NCBI GenBank assembly: GCA_002399975.1
Contig: DHER01000075.1
Coordinates: forward strand, 1-64,000
Reading direction: 5' to 3'
DNA from: Firmicutes bacterium UBA4845
GTDB lineage: Bacteria > Bacillota > Clostridia > Tissierellales > Sedimentibacteraceae
Length of the DNA stretch: 64,000 bases
The notes under the pieces are model-generated. The model did no database searches. It saw nothing but the letters and a program-made list of their open reading frames with translations, and was not told the DNA's origin. The stretch's first letter is position 1. Each line of letters starts with the position of its first letter. Below are positions 17,646 through 26,095 of this stretch, piece after piece. The translations under genes were made by a program, and so were the position numbers.

Positions 17646-17966
17646 CTACGCATAAAATTTATTTTTAACATCCTGATACTTTTTAATGGCATCCTTATAA
17701 GATACAATTACAGCCTTTTGAGATGTTCCATGATATCTTCTTTTAATTTCCTGTTCCAATTCGTCAAATTCAAAGAAATTTTTTCCAATAAACAATTTCT
17801 TAATAAATTTATCAGTTATGTCGATTGTATGAGTACATCCAATATCGACTATTTTATCATTTTCCGTGTTTATTACAAACGCAATGTAAAATGAATTATA
17901 AATTAATGTAATGGCATTATCCAAATTGGTTCTGGATTCACCTATTATATAAACTGTTTCATTCAT
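17646..17966 (-). CDS. DUF3870 family protein
   Basis: A 106-residue soluble protein recognisable as DUF3870 by MNETVYIIGESRT at the start, VDIGCTHTIDIT near residue 42 and RRYHGTSQKAVI near 82. Its function is unknown. The start is the ATG four bases after AGGTGG; a longer reading begins six codons earlier without a ribosome site. It heads the murein-peptide gene set, though a terminator lies between it and the permease. Confidence 0.75.
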   Translation of the reverse strand: MNETVYIIGESRTNLDNAITLIYNSFYIAFVINTENDKIVDIGCTHTIDITDKFIKKLFIGKNFFEFDELEQEIKRRYHGTSQKAVIVSYKDAIKKYQDVKNKFYA

Positions 17967-18079
17967 TATACCACCTGCTACCAAAAATCATCCATATGAA
18001 ATCATTTTCTCATATATCATGATATATCAATTACTGAAATAATTCAAGAACTTTTTTGTTTCCTTTGAAAATTTGTCGA

Positions 18080-18413
18080 TTATCCCAAATATTCCTTTAC
18101 TACTCTGGGACTCAGCCAGCGCATCACAACGTAAGCAGAAAAAACCGTATTTGATGCAGGCTTCCATACCACAGTGTTCCCTGCGATCGCCGGAGCACCA
18201 TGCAAATTGCTTGCTATTAAAATTAAAAGGTGTTATAGCAAAAATAAAACCTTCCAAAGGCCTGTACTCAGTTCTGTTCCAAACATCCTTTGTAGAGTTA
18301 GGCTGTTCACAGTACAATTGTCGCAAACAAAAAGCGTTATACCTTAAAAAATCAATTAATTCACATGCCGAATCTATCTCCGCCTGTTTATATGTTTTGC
18401 TTTGAGTCAACAT
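18080..18413 (-). pseudogene. Deleted and frameshifted 1-pyrroline-5-carboxylate dehydrogenase
   Basis: The first 65 codons read MLTQSKTYKQAEIDSACELI, then EYRPLEGFIFAITPFNF, matching the ALDH4-type P5C dehydrogenase before the NAD-binding Rossmann region. The reading frame then shifts by one: the next frame gives NLHGAPAIAGNTVVWKPA and NTVFSAYVV, the expected continuation. It jumps at once to MRWLSPRVVKE, the family's extreme C-terminus, and stops. About 300 residues including the catalytic Cys are missing, as is the N-terminus. No promoter or ribosome site is evident. This is a dead remnant of proline/glutamate interconversion. Confidence 0.85.
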
Positions 18414-18531
18414 GAAAATTAGCTAGAAATAAAAAGTCTTTTTTGCTTTTTATATGCAGCTATTATATAACAAGTTTCAAATTTTTTCAATACATTAAAT
18501 TTTTTAACTGCCGCTTATTGAGCCGAAAAAT

Positions 18532-19401
18532 TTAAAATTCATAAAATTCAGGTTTCTTATCAAAGAAAAAAACAGCTACACCCCCTATCCCTATATGAGA
18601 ACCTAATACTGCACCTATTTCAAAAATTGTAGTCTTGCATCCATTGATTGCTTTTTTAATTTTCTGTTCTACGTTTAAAGCAGCCTCTATATCTCCCGCA
18701 TAGCTGATTCCTATTATTTGGTTTGTAAATTTAGCTGTCCCTGCTTGCACGTCCCTTATTAACATTTGAATTACCCTTTTGCTGCCGCGAATCATTTTAG
18801 AAACCACTATGGATCCATTATCTACAGTCAGATATGGCTTTATGTTTAATGCATTTCCTACATAGCTTATTGTTTTATTTATTCTTCCACCCATTGACAG
18901 CCATCTAAGATCAGCAATTGTAAAATAGTAAACTATATGATCTATCATAAATTGAATTTGGTTAATTATGGTTTCAAAGGGATGCTTTCTTTCAATCATC
19001 TTCAAAGCTTGCAAGGCTATGATCCCAGTGCCTCCGGCTCCGCCTTTTGAATCTATAATTGCCATTTTTCTTTCCGGATATTTTTCTCTATAAGAATCAA
19101 TTATCGTTTTAGCAAAATTATATGTTCCTGACATTTTAGACGAAAAAGCAATATAAATGAAATCGTCCTTATTAGAAATACACTTTTCAATAACCTTAGA
19201 AACAGATTCATAAGATACCTGAGAAGTTTTCAGGGCCTTTCCATCCTTCATATATTTATAAACAGTATCTACATCAATGTCAATTCCGTCCAAATAAGAA
19301 ACATCATCAATAATAATATTCAGAGGAATAATTTCAATATCATAATTATCAGTTATGTCCCCATTTATGTCACATGTACTATCTACTATTAATTTAATCA
19401 T
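18532..19401 (-). CDS. DegV family fatty-acid-binding protein
   Basis: A 289-residue DegV protein that binds a fatty acid between two domains and can present it to a fatty acid kinase (FakA/FakB system). The signature VDSTCDI is at residues 5-11. SKMSGTYNFAKTI near 92, DSKGGAGGTG near 118 and the C-terminal GAVLGSHIGIGGVAVFF complete the family pattern. The ATG is preceded by AAAGGA; the longer frame upstream lacks a ribosome site. It is monogenic here; a second DegV paralogue lies at 51.9 kb. Confidence 0.88.
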   Translation of the reverse strand: MIKLIVDSTCDINGDITDNYDIEIIPLNIIIDDVSYLDGIDIDVDTVYKYMKDGKALKTSQVSYESVSKVIEKCISNKDDFIYIAFSSKMSGTYNFAKTIIDSYREKYPERKMAIIDSKGGAGGTGIIALQALKMIERKHPFETIINQIQFMIDHIVYYFTIADLRWLSMGGRINKTISYVGNALNIKPYLTVDNGSIVVSKMIRGSKRVIQMLIRDVQAGTAKFTNQIIGISYAGDIEAALNVEQKIKKAINGCKTTIFEIGAVLGSHIGIGGVAVFFFDKKPEFYEF

Positions 19402-19533
19402 ACTTTTTCCTTTACACTTGGTTTTTAAAACTACATAGTTATATATTAACCTTACCATAAAGATTTTTCAATTGTTTTTTTATTTTAAATTTATTCAAAA
19501 AACTTTTTATGCCTGCAAGCAAGAAAAAAGTAT

Positions 19534-19562
19534 TTGCAAATAATACTCATAAATATTATAAT
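19534..19562 (+). promoter_or_regulatory. Promoter of the YtvI-like gene
   Basis: TTGCAA, a 17-base spacer and TATAAT lie about 30 bases before the ATG. Confidence 0.6.
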
Positions 19563-19591
19563 TATATAAATACATACTAAAGGGGATTAAA

Positions 19592-20662
19592 ATGACCTTA
19601 GATAAAAAGAAAAAATTTATAATAAACGTAGCATTTATTTTTACTATTTATGCAGTACTGCGTTTTATATTTGTATATGCAATACACTGGTTTATGCCTT
19701 TTATTGTAGGATTTTTAATAACAATTGCTTTAAGACCTGTAACCAGACTTGTTAACAAGTTTATAAGAAGAGGTAAGGGCGCAGCCATTTTTGCAATAGC
19801 TGCTTTTTATGCGGTTATAGCATTGCTATTATGGTTTTTAATAACATCCTTAATATCACAGATAACAGATTTAATTAATATAATGCCTAATCTATATTTT
19901 GACAGAATTGAACCGCTTTTTTTAGAATTTAATGAATGGATTGTTGAAAATGCCAAAACTGTTTCTCCCGAAACAGCAAACTCTATTTCTCAGATAATAA
20001 CAAACAGTATAAATTACATATCAGACATTGTTAAAAATGCATCTATAAGCATTGTACAATTTATAACCAGGCTGATTTCTAATTTTCCAATGTATTTAAT
20101 AACAATAATATTTACTATAGTTTTGTCAGTGTTTATAAGTGTGGAATACGACAACTTAACAGCTTTTATAAAACGCCAGCTACCGCCAAAATTTAATTCT
20201 ACGTTTTCTGAAGCACGGGTATTTTTAACAAGTACACTCTGGAAAATGATTAAATCCTACTTAATTATAATGTGTATAACATTCTTAGAATTATTTACCG
20301 GCCTGTCAATACTGAGGGTTGACTATGCTCTGCCTATTGCTGCAATTGTAGCCGTATTAGATATTTTGCCCATTCTAGGTTCAGGCGTAATACTTATTCC
20401 GTGGGCAGTTGTTGAACTGATATTAAAAAACTATAGCCTATGCGTCGGACTCTTTGCACTATATCTGGTAATCACCATAGTAAGAAATATAATAGAACCG
20501 AGAATAGTCGGAAGTCAAATCGGCCTGCACCCTATCATCACAATAAGTTCAATGTACGCAGGGCTTAAATTATTTGGATTCGCAGGATTTATTTTAGGGC
20601 CGGTTGCTGCAATTCTTGTTAAATACCTTAATGACACGGGAAAAATTCATTTGTTTAAATAA
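19592..20662 (+). CDS. AI-2E family transporter, YtvI-like sporulation membrane protein
   Basis: A 356-residue membrane protein with about seven helices and the AI-2E/PerM family core: a long amphipathic middle (residues 85-150), the EARVFLTSTLWKMIKSY region, and a C-terminal block with LDILPILGSGVILIPW, IEPRIVGSQIGLHPI and GFILGPVAA. Size and layout fit the sporulation protein YtvI, although other AI-2E proteins share the same plan and transport roles are poorly proven. It has its own promoter and ends in a terminator shared with the convergent gdhA. Confidence 0.8.
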   Translation: MTLDKKKKFIINVAFIFTIYAVLRFIFVYAIHWFMPFIVGFLITIALRPVTRLVNKFIRRGKGAAIFAIAAFYAVIALLLWFLITSLISQITDLINIMPNLYFDRIEPLFLEFNEWIVENAKTVSPETANSISQIITNSINYISDIVKNASISIVQFITRLISNFPMYLITIIFTIVLSVFISVEYDNLTAFIKRQLPPKFNSTFSEARVFLTSTLWKMIKSYLIIMCITFLELFTGLSILRVDYALPIAAIVAVLDILPILGSGVILIPWAVVELILKNYSLCVGLFALYLVITIVRNIIEPRIVGSQIGLHPIITISSMYAGLKLFGFAGFILGPVAAILVKYLNDTGKIHLFK

Positions 20663-20690
20663 CAGCTTTCAATTGCCACATAACAATATC

Positions 20691-20735
20691 AAAAAATAAT
20701 TAGCAAGGCAAAAGCCTTGCTAATTATTTTTATTT
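20691..20735. terminator. Bidirectional terminator between ytvI-like and gdhA
   Basis: AAAATAATTAGCAAGGC and GCCTTGCTAATTATTTT form a perfect 17-base stem with an AAAA loop and flanking A and T runs, serving both convergent genes. Confidence 0.93.
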
Positions 20736-20752
20736 ATTTCTTTTTACTCTAA

Positions 20753-22099
20753 TTAAATAATACCCTGTGCCATCATAGCATCTGCAACTTTCTTGAATCC
20801 TGCCAGATTTGCTCCTGCTACCAGATTATATCCTAATCCTGCTTCTTCAGCTGCTGCTACGGAGTTACTATAAATATTTTTCATTATTTCATGTAATTTC
20901 GCATCAACTTCTTCAAATGTCCATGAATATCTCATAGAATTCTGGCTCATTTCTAATGCTGATGTAGAAACTCCACCGGCATTAACAGCTTTAGAAGGTG
21001 CAACCAACATTCCACTGTCTTGAATGAACTTTAATGCATCATTTGTAGTAGGCATGTTTGCTACTTCTATATAATATTTAGCTCCGCTTGATGTAATTTT
21101 CTTGGCCTCATCCATATTGATTTCATTCTGAGTAGCACATGGCATATAAACATCTGCCTTTACTTCCCAAGGTTTCTTCCCTGCAACAAATTTAACTCCA
21201 AATTTGTCGGCATAATCTTTAACCTTGTCCCTTCCTGATGCTCTCATAACCAACATGTAGTCTTCCTTTTCGCCTTTATTAACTCCGTCCGGATCGTAAA
21301 TATATCCATCAGGACCTGATATTGCAATTACTTTTCCACCTAGTTGATTTATTTTCTGAACAACGCCCCATGCTACGTTACCAAATCCAGATATTACAAA
21401 TTTCTTTCCTTTTACTTCTTCTCCAAAATGTTTAAATACTTCCTGTGCATAGTAAACAGCACCATAACCTGTTGCTTCCGTTCTAGCTAAGCTTCCTCCA
21501 AAAGGTATTCCCTTGCCTGTAAAAGCTCCATTTTCAAAAGCTCCCTTAATCCTTCTGTATTGTCCATACATATAACCTATTTCTCTTCCACCGCAGCCTA
21601 AGTCTCCGGCAGGAACATCAACATCCGGACCAATATGTCTGTATAATTCTGTCATAAATGACTGGCAGAATCTCATAACTTCAGCGTCTGATTTACCTCT
21701 TGGATCAAAATCAGAACCACCTTTAGCTCCACCTATAGGAAGACCTGAAAGCGCATCTTTAAATGTCTGTTCAAATCCCAGGAATTTCATTATTGCCCAA
21801 TTAACTGACGGATGGAATCTAATACCGCCTTTGTAAGGCCCTATAGCTCCGTTAAACTGAACTCTGTATCCTCTATTAACCTGGACTTTGCCATTATCAT
21901 CTACCCAGGATACTTTAAATGATATACATCTCTCCGGCTCAACTAATCTCTCCAGAAGTCCGGCCTTTTCATATTCAGGATGTTTTTCAACCATTGGTGC
22001 TATGCTATATAGAACTTCTTCAACTGTTTGAATAAATTCCGGTTCGCTAGCATCTCTTTTTTTAACCTGGTCAATTATTCTTTGGATATATGCATTCAT
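20753..22099 (-). CDS. gdhA: NADP-specific glutamate dehydrogenase
   Basis: A 448-residue hexameric glutamate dehydrogenase linking ammonium, 2-oxoglutarate and glutamate. The long N-terminus and the motifs YKGGIRFHPSVN (near 90), PIGGAKGGSDFDPRGK (catalytic Lys near 125), PAGDLGCGGREIGYMYGQY (near 163) and the nucleotide fold ISGFGNVAWGV (near 234) place it in the S50-type GdhA subgroup common in anaerobes. A strong GGAGG precedes the ATG. The 276 bases upstream contain no gene and are extremely AT-rich. Its neighbour Rex senses NADH/NAD, but I see no Rex operator here. Confidence 0.96.
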   Translation of the reverse strand: MNAYIQRIIDQVKKRDASEPEFIQTVEEVLYSIAPMVEKHPEYEKAGLLERLVEPERCISFKVSWVDDNGKVQVNRGYRVQFNGAIGPYKGGIRFHPSVNWAIMKFLGFEQTFKDALSGLPIGGAKGGSDFDPRGKSDAEVMRFCQSFMTELYRHIGPDVDVPAGDLGCGGREIGYMYGQYRRIKGAFENGAFTGKGIPFGGSLARTEATGYGAVYYAQEVFKHFGEEVKGKKFVISGFGNVAWGVVQKINQLGGKVIAISGPDGYIYDPDGVNKGEKEDYMLVMRASGRDKVKDYADKFGVKFVAGKKPWEVKADVYMPCATQNEINMDEAKKITSSGAKYYIEVANMPTTNDALKFIQDSGMLVAPSKAVNAGGVSTSALEMSQNSMRYSWTFEEVDAKLHEIMKNIYSNSVAAAEEAGLGYNLVAGANLAGFKKVADAMMAQGII

Positions 22100-22375
22100 A
22101 CGTTAAACCTCCATGAAATTAAATGTTATTCCATCTTTTATTATATCAAATAGTATTAACAATACAACAGAATTTATGTTAATTCTTTGTAATTTTAGTT
22201 TAAACGCATGTTGAATTTTATCACATCAACGAAATTTTTAATTTACAATTTAATAGTTTAACTTTAAATTAAAAAAATATTAATTATTTGTAACTTTATT
22301 GCCTTAAGATTATTTATTATATTCAGCCCAGATTATCTTTATTTTTACCTGTTTCATCTAATTCACTTGTTCTAC

Positions 22376-23020
22376 TTATTCTTTAGATTTGTTAATCTGA
22401 TTGTAATAATAAGTTAAAGAAAAAAGGCTCTCATTTAAGTGAACATTCTCTACGTGGACATAATCAGGTACTTTTAAATCCTTCAGTGCGAAATTCCAAA
22501 TAGCCCTGATGCCGCATTCAACTATTTTATCGGCAATTTGCTGGCTTACATTTTTTGGAGTACATATTACTGCAATATCAACCTTTTCTTCTTTCAAAAA
22601 GCTTTCCATATCATCAATATCTTTAATCAAGGCATTCCTGATTGACAACCCAATGAGTTTAGGATTTTTATCAAACAACGCAACAACTTCATAATCTGCT
22701 TCATAAAATCCTGTATAATTTGCAAGTGCCTGACCTATGTTTCCAGCACCGATAATAATCATATTGTATTTTTTATCAAGTCCTAATATTTTTGCAATTT
22801 CGTTTCTTAAATTTTCTACGTCATATCCAAAGCCCTGCTGTCCAAAACCTCCAAAATTATTCAAATCTTGTCGTATTTGAGATGCGGAAAAACCTGTCAT
22901 TTCACTTAATTCCCTTGAAGATGTTTTAGCAACTCCAGACTTTGTTAACTCTCCAAGGTATCTATAATATTTTGGCATTCTTTTAATAACGGCAGGTGAA
23001 ATTCTTTCATGTTTATTCAT
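22376..23020 (-). CDS. rex: Redox-sensing transcriptional repressor Rex
   Basis: A 214-residue repressor that leaves DNA when NADH rises. The N-terminal winged helix (ISPAVIKRMPKYYRYLGEL, then SSRELSEMTGFSASQIRQDL) and the following FGGFGQQGFGYDV segment are diagnostic. The Rossmann fold with GAGNIGQALANY begins near residue 92, and a C-terminal domain-swapped helix ends the protein. It has an AGGAGG site. It lies 84 bases after the phosphate accessory gene, so partial co-transcription is possible. It is the likely regulator of fermentation genes such as hydrogenase elsewhere in this window. Confidence 0.96.
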   Translation of the reverse strand: MNKHERISPAVIKRMPKYYRYLGELTKSGVAKTSSRELSEMTGFSASQIRQDLNNFGGFGQQGFGYDVENLRNEIAKILGLDKKYNMIIIGAGNIGQALANYTGFYEADYEVVALFDKNPKLIGLSIRNALIKDIDDMESFLKEEKVDIAVICTPKNVSQQIADKIVECGIRAIWNFALKDLKVPDYVHVENVHLNESLFSLTYYYNQINKSKE

Positions 23021-23104
23021 ATTGTGCCTCCTGCTTTTATTTTAACAATCCTCTTTTGTAAATGCAAGCTTTTTTTAAAATAAACTATTTTTAACAAACT
23101 TTTA

Positions 23105-23728
23105 TCAAGAATTTTTCATCATTACGCTTTCAATTACATTTGCCGTATCTTCGCAGGCATCACAACATTTTTCAAGACTGTTAAAAGCAACCGTCCATGC
23201 CATAATTTCTATTGCATTTTTGGACTTCATATGAAGTTTTCTTACGGATTCAGTATAAAGACCATCACCATCTTCTTCCAACTTATTGATGTGGACTATT
23301 TTATCGTGTATAGTTTTTGACTTGCGAAAATTTTTGAATTCTTCAAGAGCAATTCGTAATTCCCCACAGCTTTTAAGTATTAATTTTGAAAATCTCAAGG
23401 CATCATTTTTTATTTCACTAATATTATACATATATATATGAAGTATCACATCTTCAATCGTATCAGTTATATTATCGATTTCATTAACAAGTAATACAAT
23501 ATCTTCTCTTTCAATAGGTGTTATAAATTCCTTTGCGAGCCTTCTCATAATTTCGTGTCCCTGAATATCAGACGCATGTTCTATATCATGCATTTCCTTC
23601 ATTTTTTCTTCCAATGTGTTAACATCAAAATTAATAAGTACTTCGTCAAGCATTTTTGCTGCATCACAGCAATATCCAGAAAGTTTTATAAAACCATCAA
23701 AATAATCGAATTCATTTTTTCGTGCCAT
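23105..23728 (-). CDS. DUF47/PhoU-like phosphate transport accessory protein
   Basis: A 207-residue all-helical PhoU-like protein of the DUF47 (TIGR00153) family, recognisable from HDIEHASDIQGHEIMRRL near residue 46, TPIEREDIVLLVNEIDNITD near 71 and the C-terminal LEKCCDACEDTANVIE. Such proteins accompany Pit transporters and probably gate them. It starts 18 bases after the pit gene with AAGAGGTG, so the two form an operon. Confidence 0.92.
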   Translation of the reverse strand: MARKNEFDYFDGFIKLSGYCCDAAKMLDEVLINFDVNTLEEKMKEMHDIEHASDIQGHEIMRRLAKEFITPIEREDIVLLVNEIDNITDTIEDVILHIYMYNISEIKNDALRFSKLILKSCGELRIALEEFKNFRKSKTIHDKIVHINKLEEDGDGLYTESVRKLHMKSKNAIEIMAWTVAFNSLEKCCDACEDTANVIESVMMKNS

Positions 23729-23746
23729 TTTTCACCTCTTAAATTT

Positions 23747-24799
23747 TTAGAATATAATCATAAATAATTTAGCCATGAAATATCCGATTAGTCCGCAGCC
23801 TGGAAATGTAAGAATCCACGTCCATACCATTTCTTTTACAAGGCCCCAGTTTACCGAAGACAATCTTTTGGCAGCACCTACACCCATTATAGCTGCAGTT
23901 TTGGTGTGAGTTGTGCTTACCGGTAATCCCGAAATTGATGAAGCCAACAAGCATGCTGCAGCTGCCATATCAGCTGAAAACCCCTGATATTTTTCAAGCT
24001 TGCACATATCCATGCCCACTGATTTTATTATTTTATATCCTCCCATTGATGTTCCCAGCCCCATTATCAAAGAACACACAAGCATCATCCAGACAGGAAC
24101 CTGAAAGCTTATCTCATTTGCTTGTCCATTTGCAAGGTATATTCCAAGCATAAATACACCCATAAACTTTTGCCCGTCCTGTGCTCCATGCATAAATGAC
24201 ATTGCTGCTCCACTGGCAATCTGAGCATTTTGAAAGATAACATTTGTTGTAATCCTGTTAAATCCTCTGAAAATAATTTCAGTTAATTTAACAACAATCC
24301 AGCCCATTATAAACCCAAATAAAGTAGAGAAAACCAAACCATACAATACCTTTACCCATTCATTCCAGTTTATACCCGAAAGGCCATTGTGTAAAGCAAT
24401 TGCAGCACCTGAAATTCCCGCAATCAATGAATGACTTTCACTTGTAGGTATACCAAACCACCAAGCTAATGTCGACCACGCTACGATTGCGAACAATGCG
24501 GCACACAGAGCCACCAAAGCATCCCTGGAATTGTCGCCAAAATCTGCCATTTTATAGATAGTTTGGGCTACATTAGTATTGATCATCGTCATTATGAAAA
24601 CACCTAAAAAATTAAACACTGCAGCCATTAATATGGCTGATTTTGCAGATATCGACCGGGTCGAAACGCACGTTGCTATAGCATTTGGAGCATCTGTCCA
24701 TCCATTAACCAATATTACTCCAAATGTTAACAGTGCCGTAACAAGCAACATAGGGTTATCGATAATCTGACTAAAAAAATCCAAAAATGTTACAGACAT
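23747..24799 (-). CDS. pit: Low-affinity inorganic phosphate transporter (Pit family)
   Basis: A 350-residue PiT-family permease importing metal-phosphate by cation symport. The duplicated family signature is present: NGWTDAPNAIATCVSTRS near residue 35 and VSTTHTKTAAIMGVG near 300. GIPTSESHSLIAGI (near 120) and AAMSFMHGAQDGQKFMG (near 195) are also typical. The ATG used here follows GAGGG by about 11 bases; an ATG six codons earlier abuts its own AGGA and is less likely. It is co-transcribed with the DUF47 gene. Confidence 0.92.
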   Translation of the reverse strand: MSVTFLDFFSQIIDNPMLLVTALLTFGVILVNGWTDAPNAIATCVSTRSISAKSAILMAAVFNFLGVFIMTMINTNVAQTIYKMADFGDNSRDALVALCAALFAIVAWSTLAWWFGIPTSESHSLIAGISGAAIALHNGLSGINWNEWVKVLYGLVFSTLFGFIMGWIVVKLTEIIFRGFNRITTNVIFQNAQIASGAAMSFMHGAQDGQKFMGVFMLGIYLANGQANEISFQVPVWMMLVCSLIMGLGTSMGGYKIIKSVGMDMCKLEKYQGFSADMAAAACLLASSISGLPVSTTHTKTAAIMGVGAAKRLSSVNWGLVKEMVWTWILTFPGCGLIGYFMAKLFMIIF

Positions 24800-24998
24800 A
24801 TAAATATTTTCCCTCATTCCTTAATAATTTATTATATTTTCTTTCAAATTTTTTTAAATTTTTACAGGCAACTTAAATATACCACAAGAACAATAACATT
24901 TCCACATATTTTTAAATTCAACTACTGTTATTTAATAGTAACTATTTACCTTTAATATGAATATTATAATAACCTGAACTCAGATTGGGAGGGTATTT

Positions 24999-26009
24999 AT
25001 GAAAAAAATTGTTTCACTACTTATTGTTGTTATGCTTATAACGTCGCTGTTCATTGCAGGATGCAGCAGCCAAGAGGAAACACAAATGAAAAATATAAAA
25101 TTAGTTGAGGTTACGCACTCAATATTCTACGCTCCACAGTATGTAGCCATTGAAAAAGGATTTTTCGAAGAACAAGGTCTGAATATTGAACTTATTAATG
25201 GTGGTGGAGCTGATAAATGCATGGCAGCTCTTGTAAGCGGAGAGGCTGATATAGCTTTCATGGGGCCTGAAGCAAGCATATACGTGTATCTGCAAGGAAG
25301 AGAAGACCACGCGGTTAATTTTGCACAGCTCACCCAAAGAGACGGCTCATTTATAGTAGGAAGAGAAAAAGATGACAACTTCACAGTTGACAAACTAAGG
25401 GGCAAAACAATACTTGGAGGGCGGAAAGGCGGAGTACCTTTGATGGCATTGGAATATGTCATAAAACAAAATGGATTATCTCCAGGCACTAATGTCAATG
25501 TAAGAACAGATGTGCAGTTTGATATGATGGCAGGTGCTTTTGCATCAGGAGAAGCTGATTATACAACATTATTTGAACCATTAGCGTCAGCATTTGAACT
25601 TCAGGGTAACGGATATGTCTTAGAATCTGTAGGCGGACTTGCCGGCTATATACCCTATACATGTTACAGCTCATTAAACAGCTATATCAAAGAAAATCCT
25701 AATGTAATTCAAAAATTTGCAAATGCACTTTATAAGGGAATGGTATGGGTTGAAGAACACTCCGTACAAGAAACAGCAGATGTAATTCTTCCTCAGTTTG
25801 CTGATTCTGACTCGGAATTTATTGCAAAAATTGTCCAAACGTATAAGGACTTGAACACCTGGAACCCGGATTTGGTATTAGGAGAAGAAGGCTACAACAG
25901 ATTAATAGACATTATGAAAACTGCAGGTGAAATTGAAGAAGGAGCTCCATATGATGTAATTCAAACACCCGAATTTGCTTTGAAAGCAAAAGAAAATTAC
26001 GATAGATAG
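24999..26009 (+). CDS. ABC transporter substrate-binding lipoprotein (NMT1/SsuA/ThiY-like)
   Basis: A 336-residue extracellular binding protein. The signal peptide ends in the lipobox FIAGC (Cys near 22). The mature part shows the NMT1/THI5-like pattern: FYAPQYVAIEKGFFEEQGL, GEADIAFMGPEA, LRGKTILGGRKGGVPL and AGAFASGEADYTTLFEP. Relatives carry sulfonates, taurine, pyrimidine thiamin precursors or nitrate. No ATPase or permease lies next to it. A permease/ATPase pair of the matching type at 57.5-59.1 kb lacks a binding protein, so the two may form one transporter. Confidence 0.88.
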   Translation: MKKIVSLLIVVMLITSLFIAGCSSQEETQMKNIKLVEVTHSIFYAPQYVAIEKGFFEEQGLNIELINGGGADKCMAALVSGEADIAFMGPEASIYVYLQGREDHAVNFAQLTQRDGSFIVGREKDDNFTVDKLRGKTILGGRKGGVPLMALEYVIKQNGLSPGTNVNVRTDVQFDMMAGAFASGEADYTTLFEPLASAFELQGNGYVLESVGGLAGYIPYTCYSSLNSYIKENPNVIQKFANALYKGMVWVEEHSVQETADVILPQFADSDSEFIAKIVQTYKDLNTWNPDLVLGEEGYNRLIDIMKTAGEIEEGAPYDVIQTPEFALKAKENYDR

Positions 26010-26024
26010 TTGAAAAATAAAAGA

Positions 26025-26074
26025 ATGCCATCTGCATGGGGTAACCCGAATTTTACTTCCCGTCAGAATGGCAT
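26025..26074. terminator. Hairpin between convergent genes
   Basis: ATGCCATCTG pairs with CAGAATGGCAT (one bulge), with an inner GGG/CCC element in the 30-base loop. The T-run is weak. It is probably a shared terminator or 3' stabilising hairpin. Confidence 0.5.
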
Positions 26075-26095
26075 ATTTATCTAAAAATTTAATAT

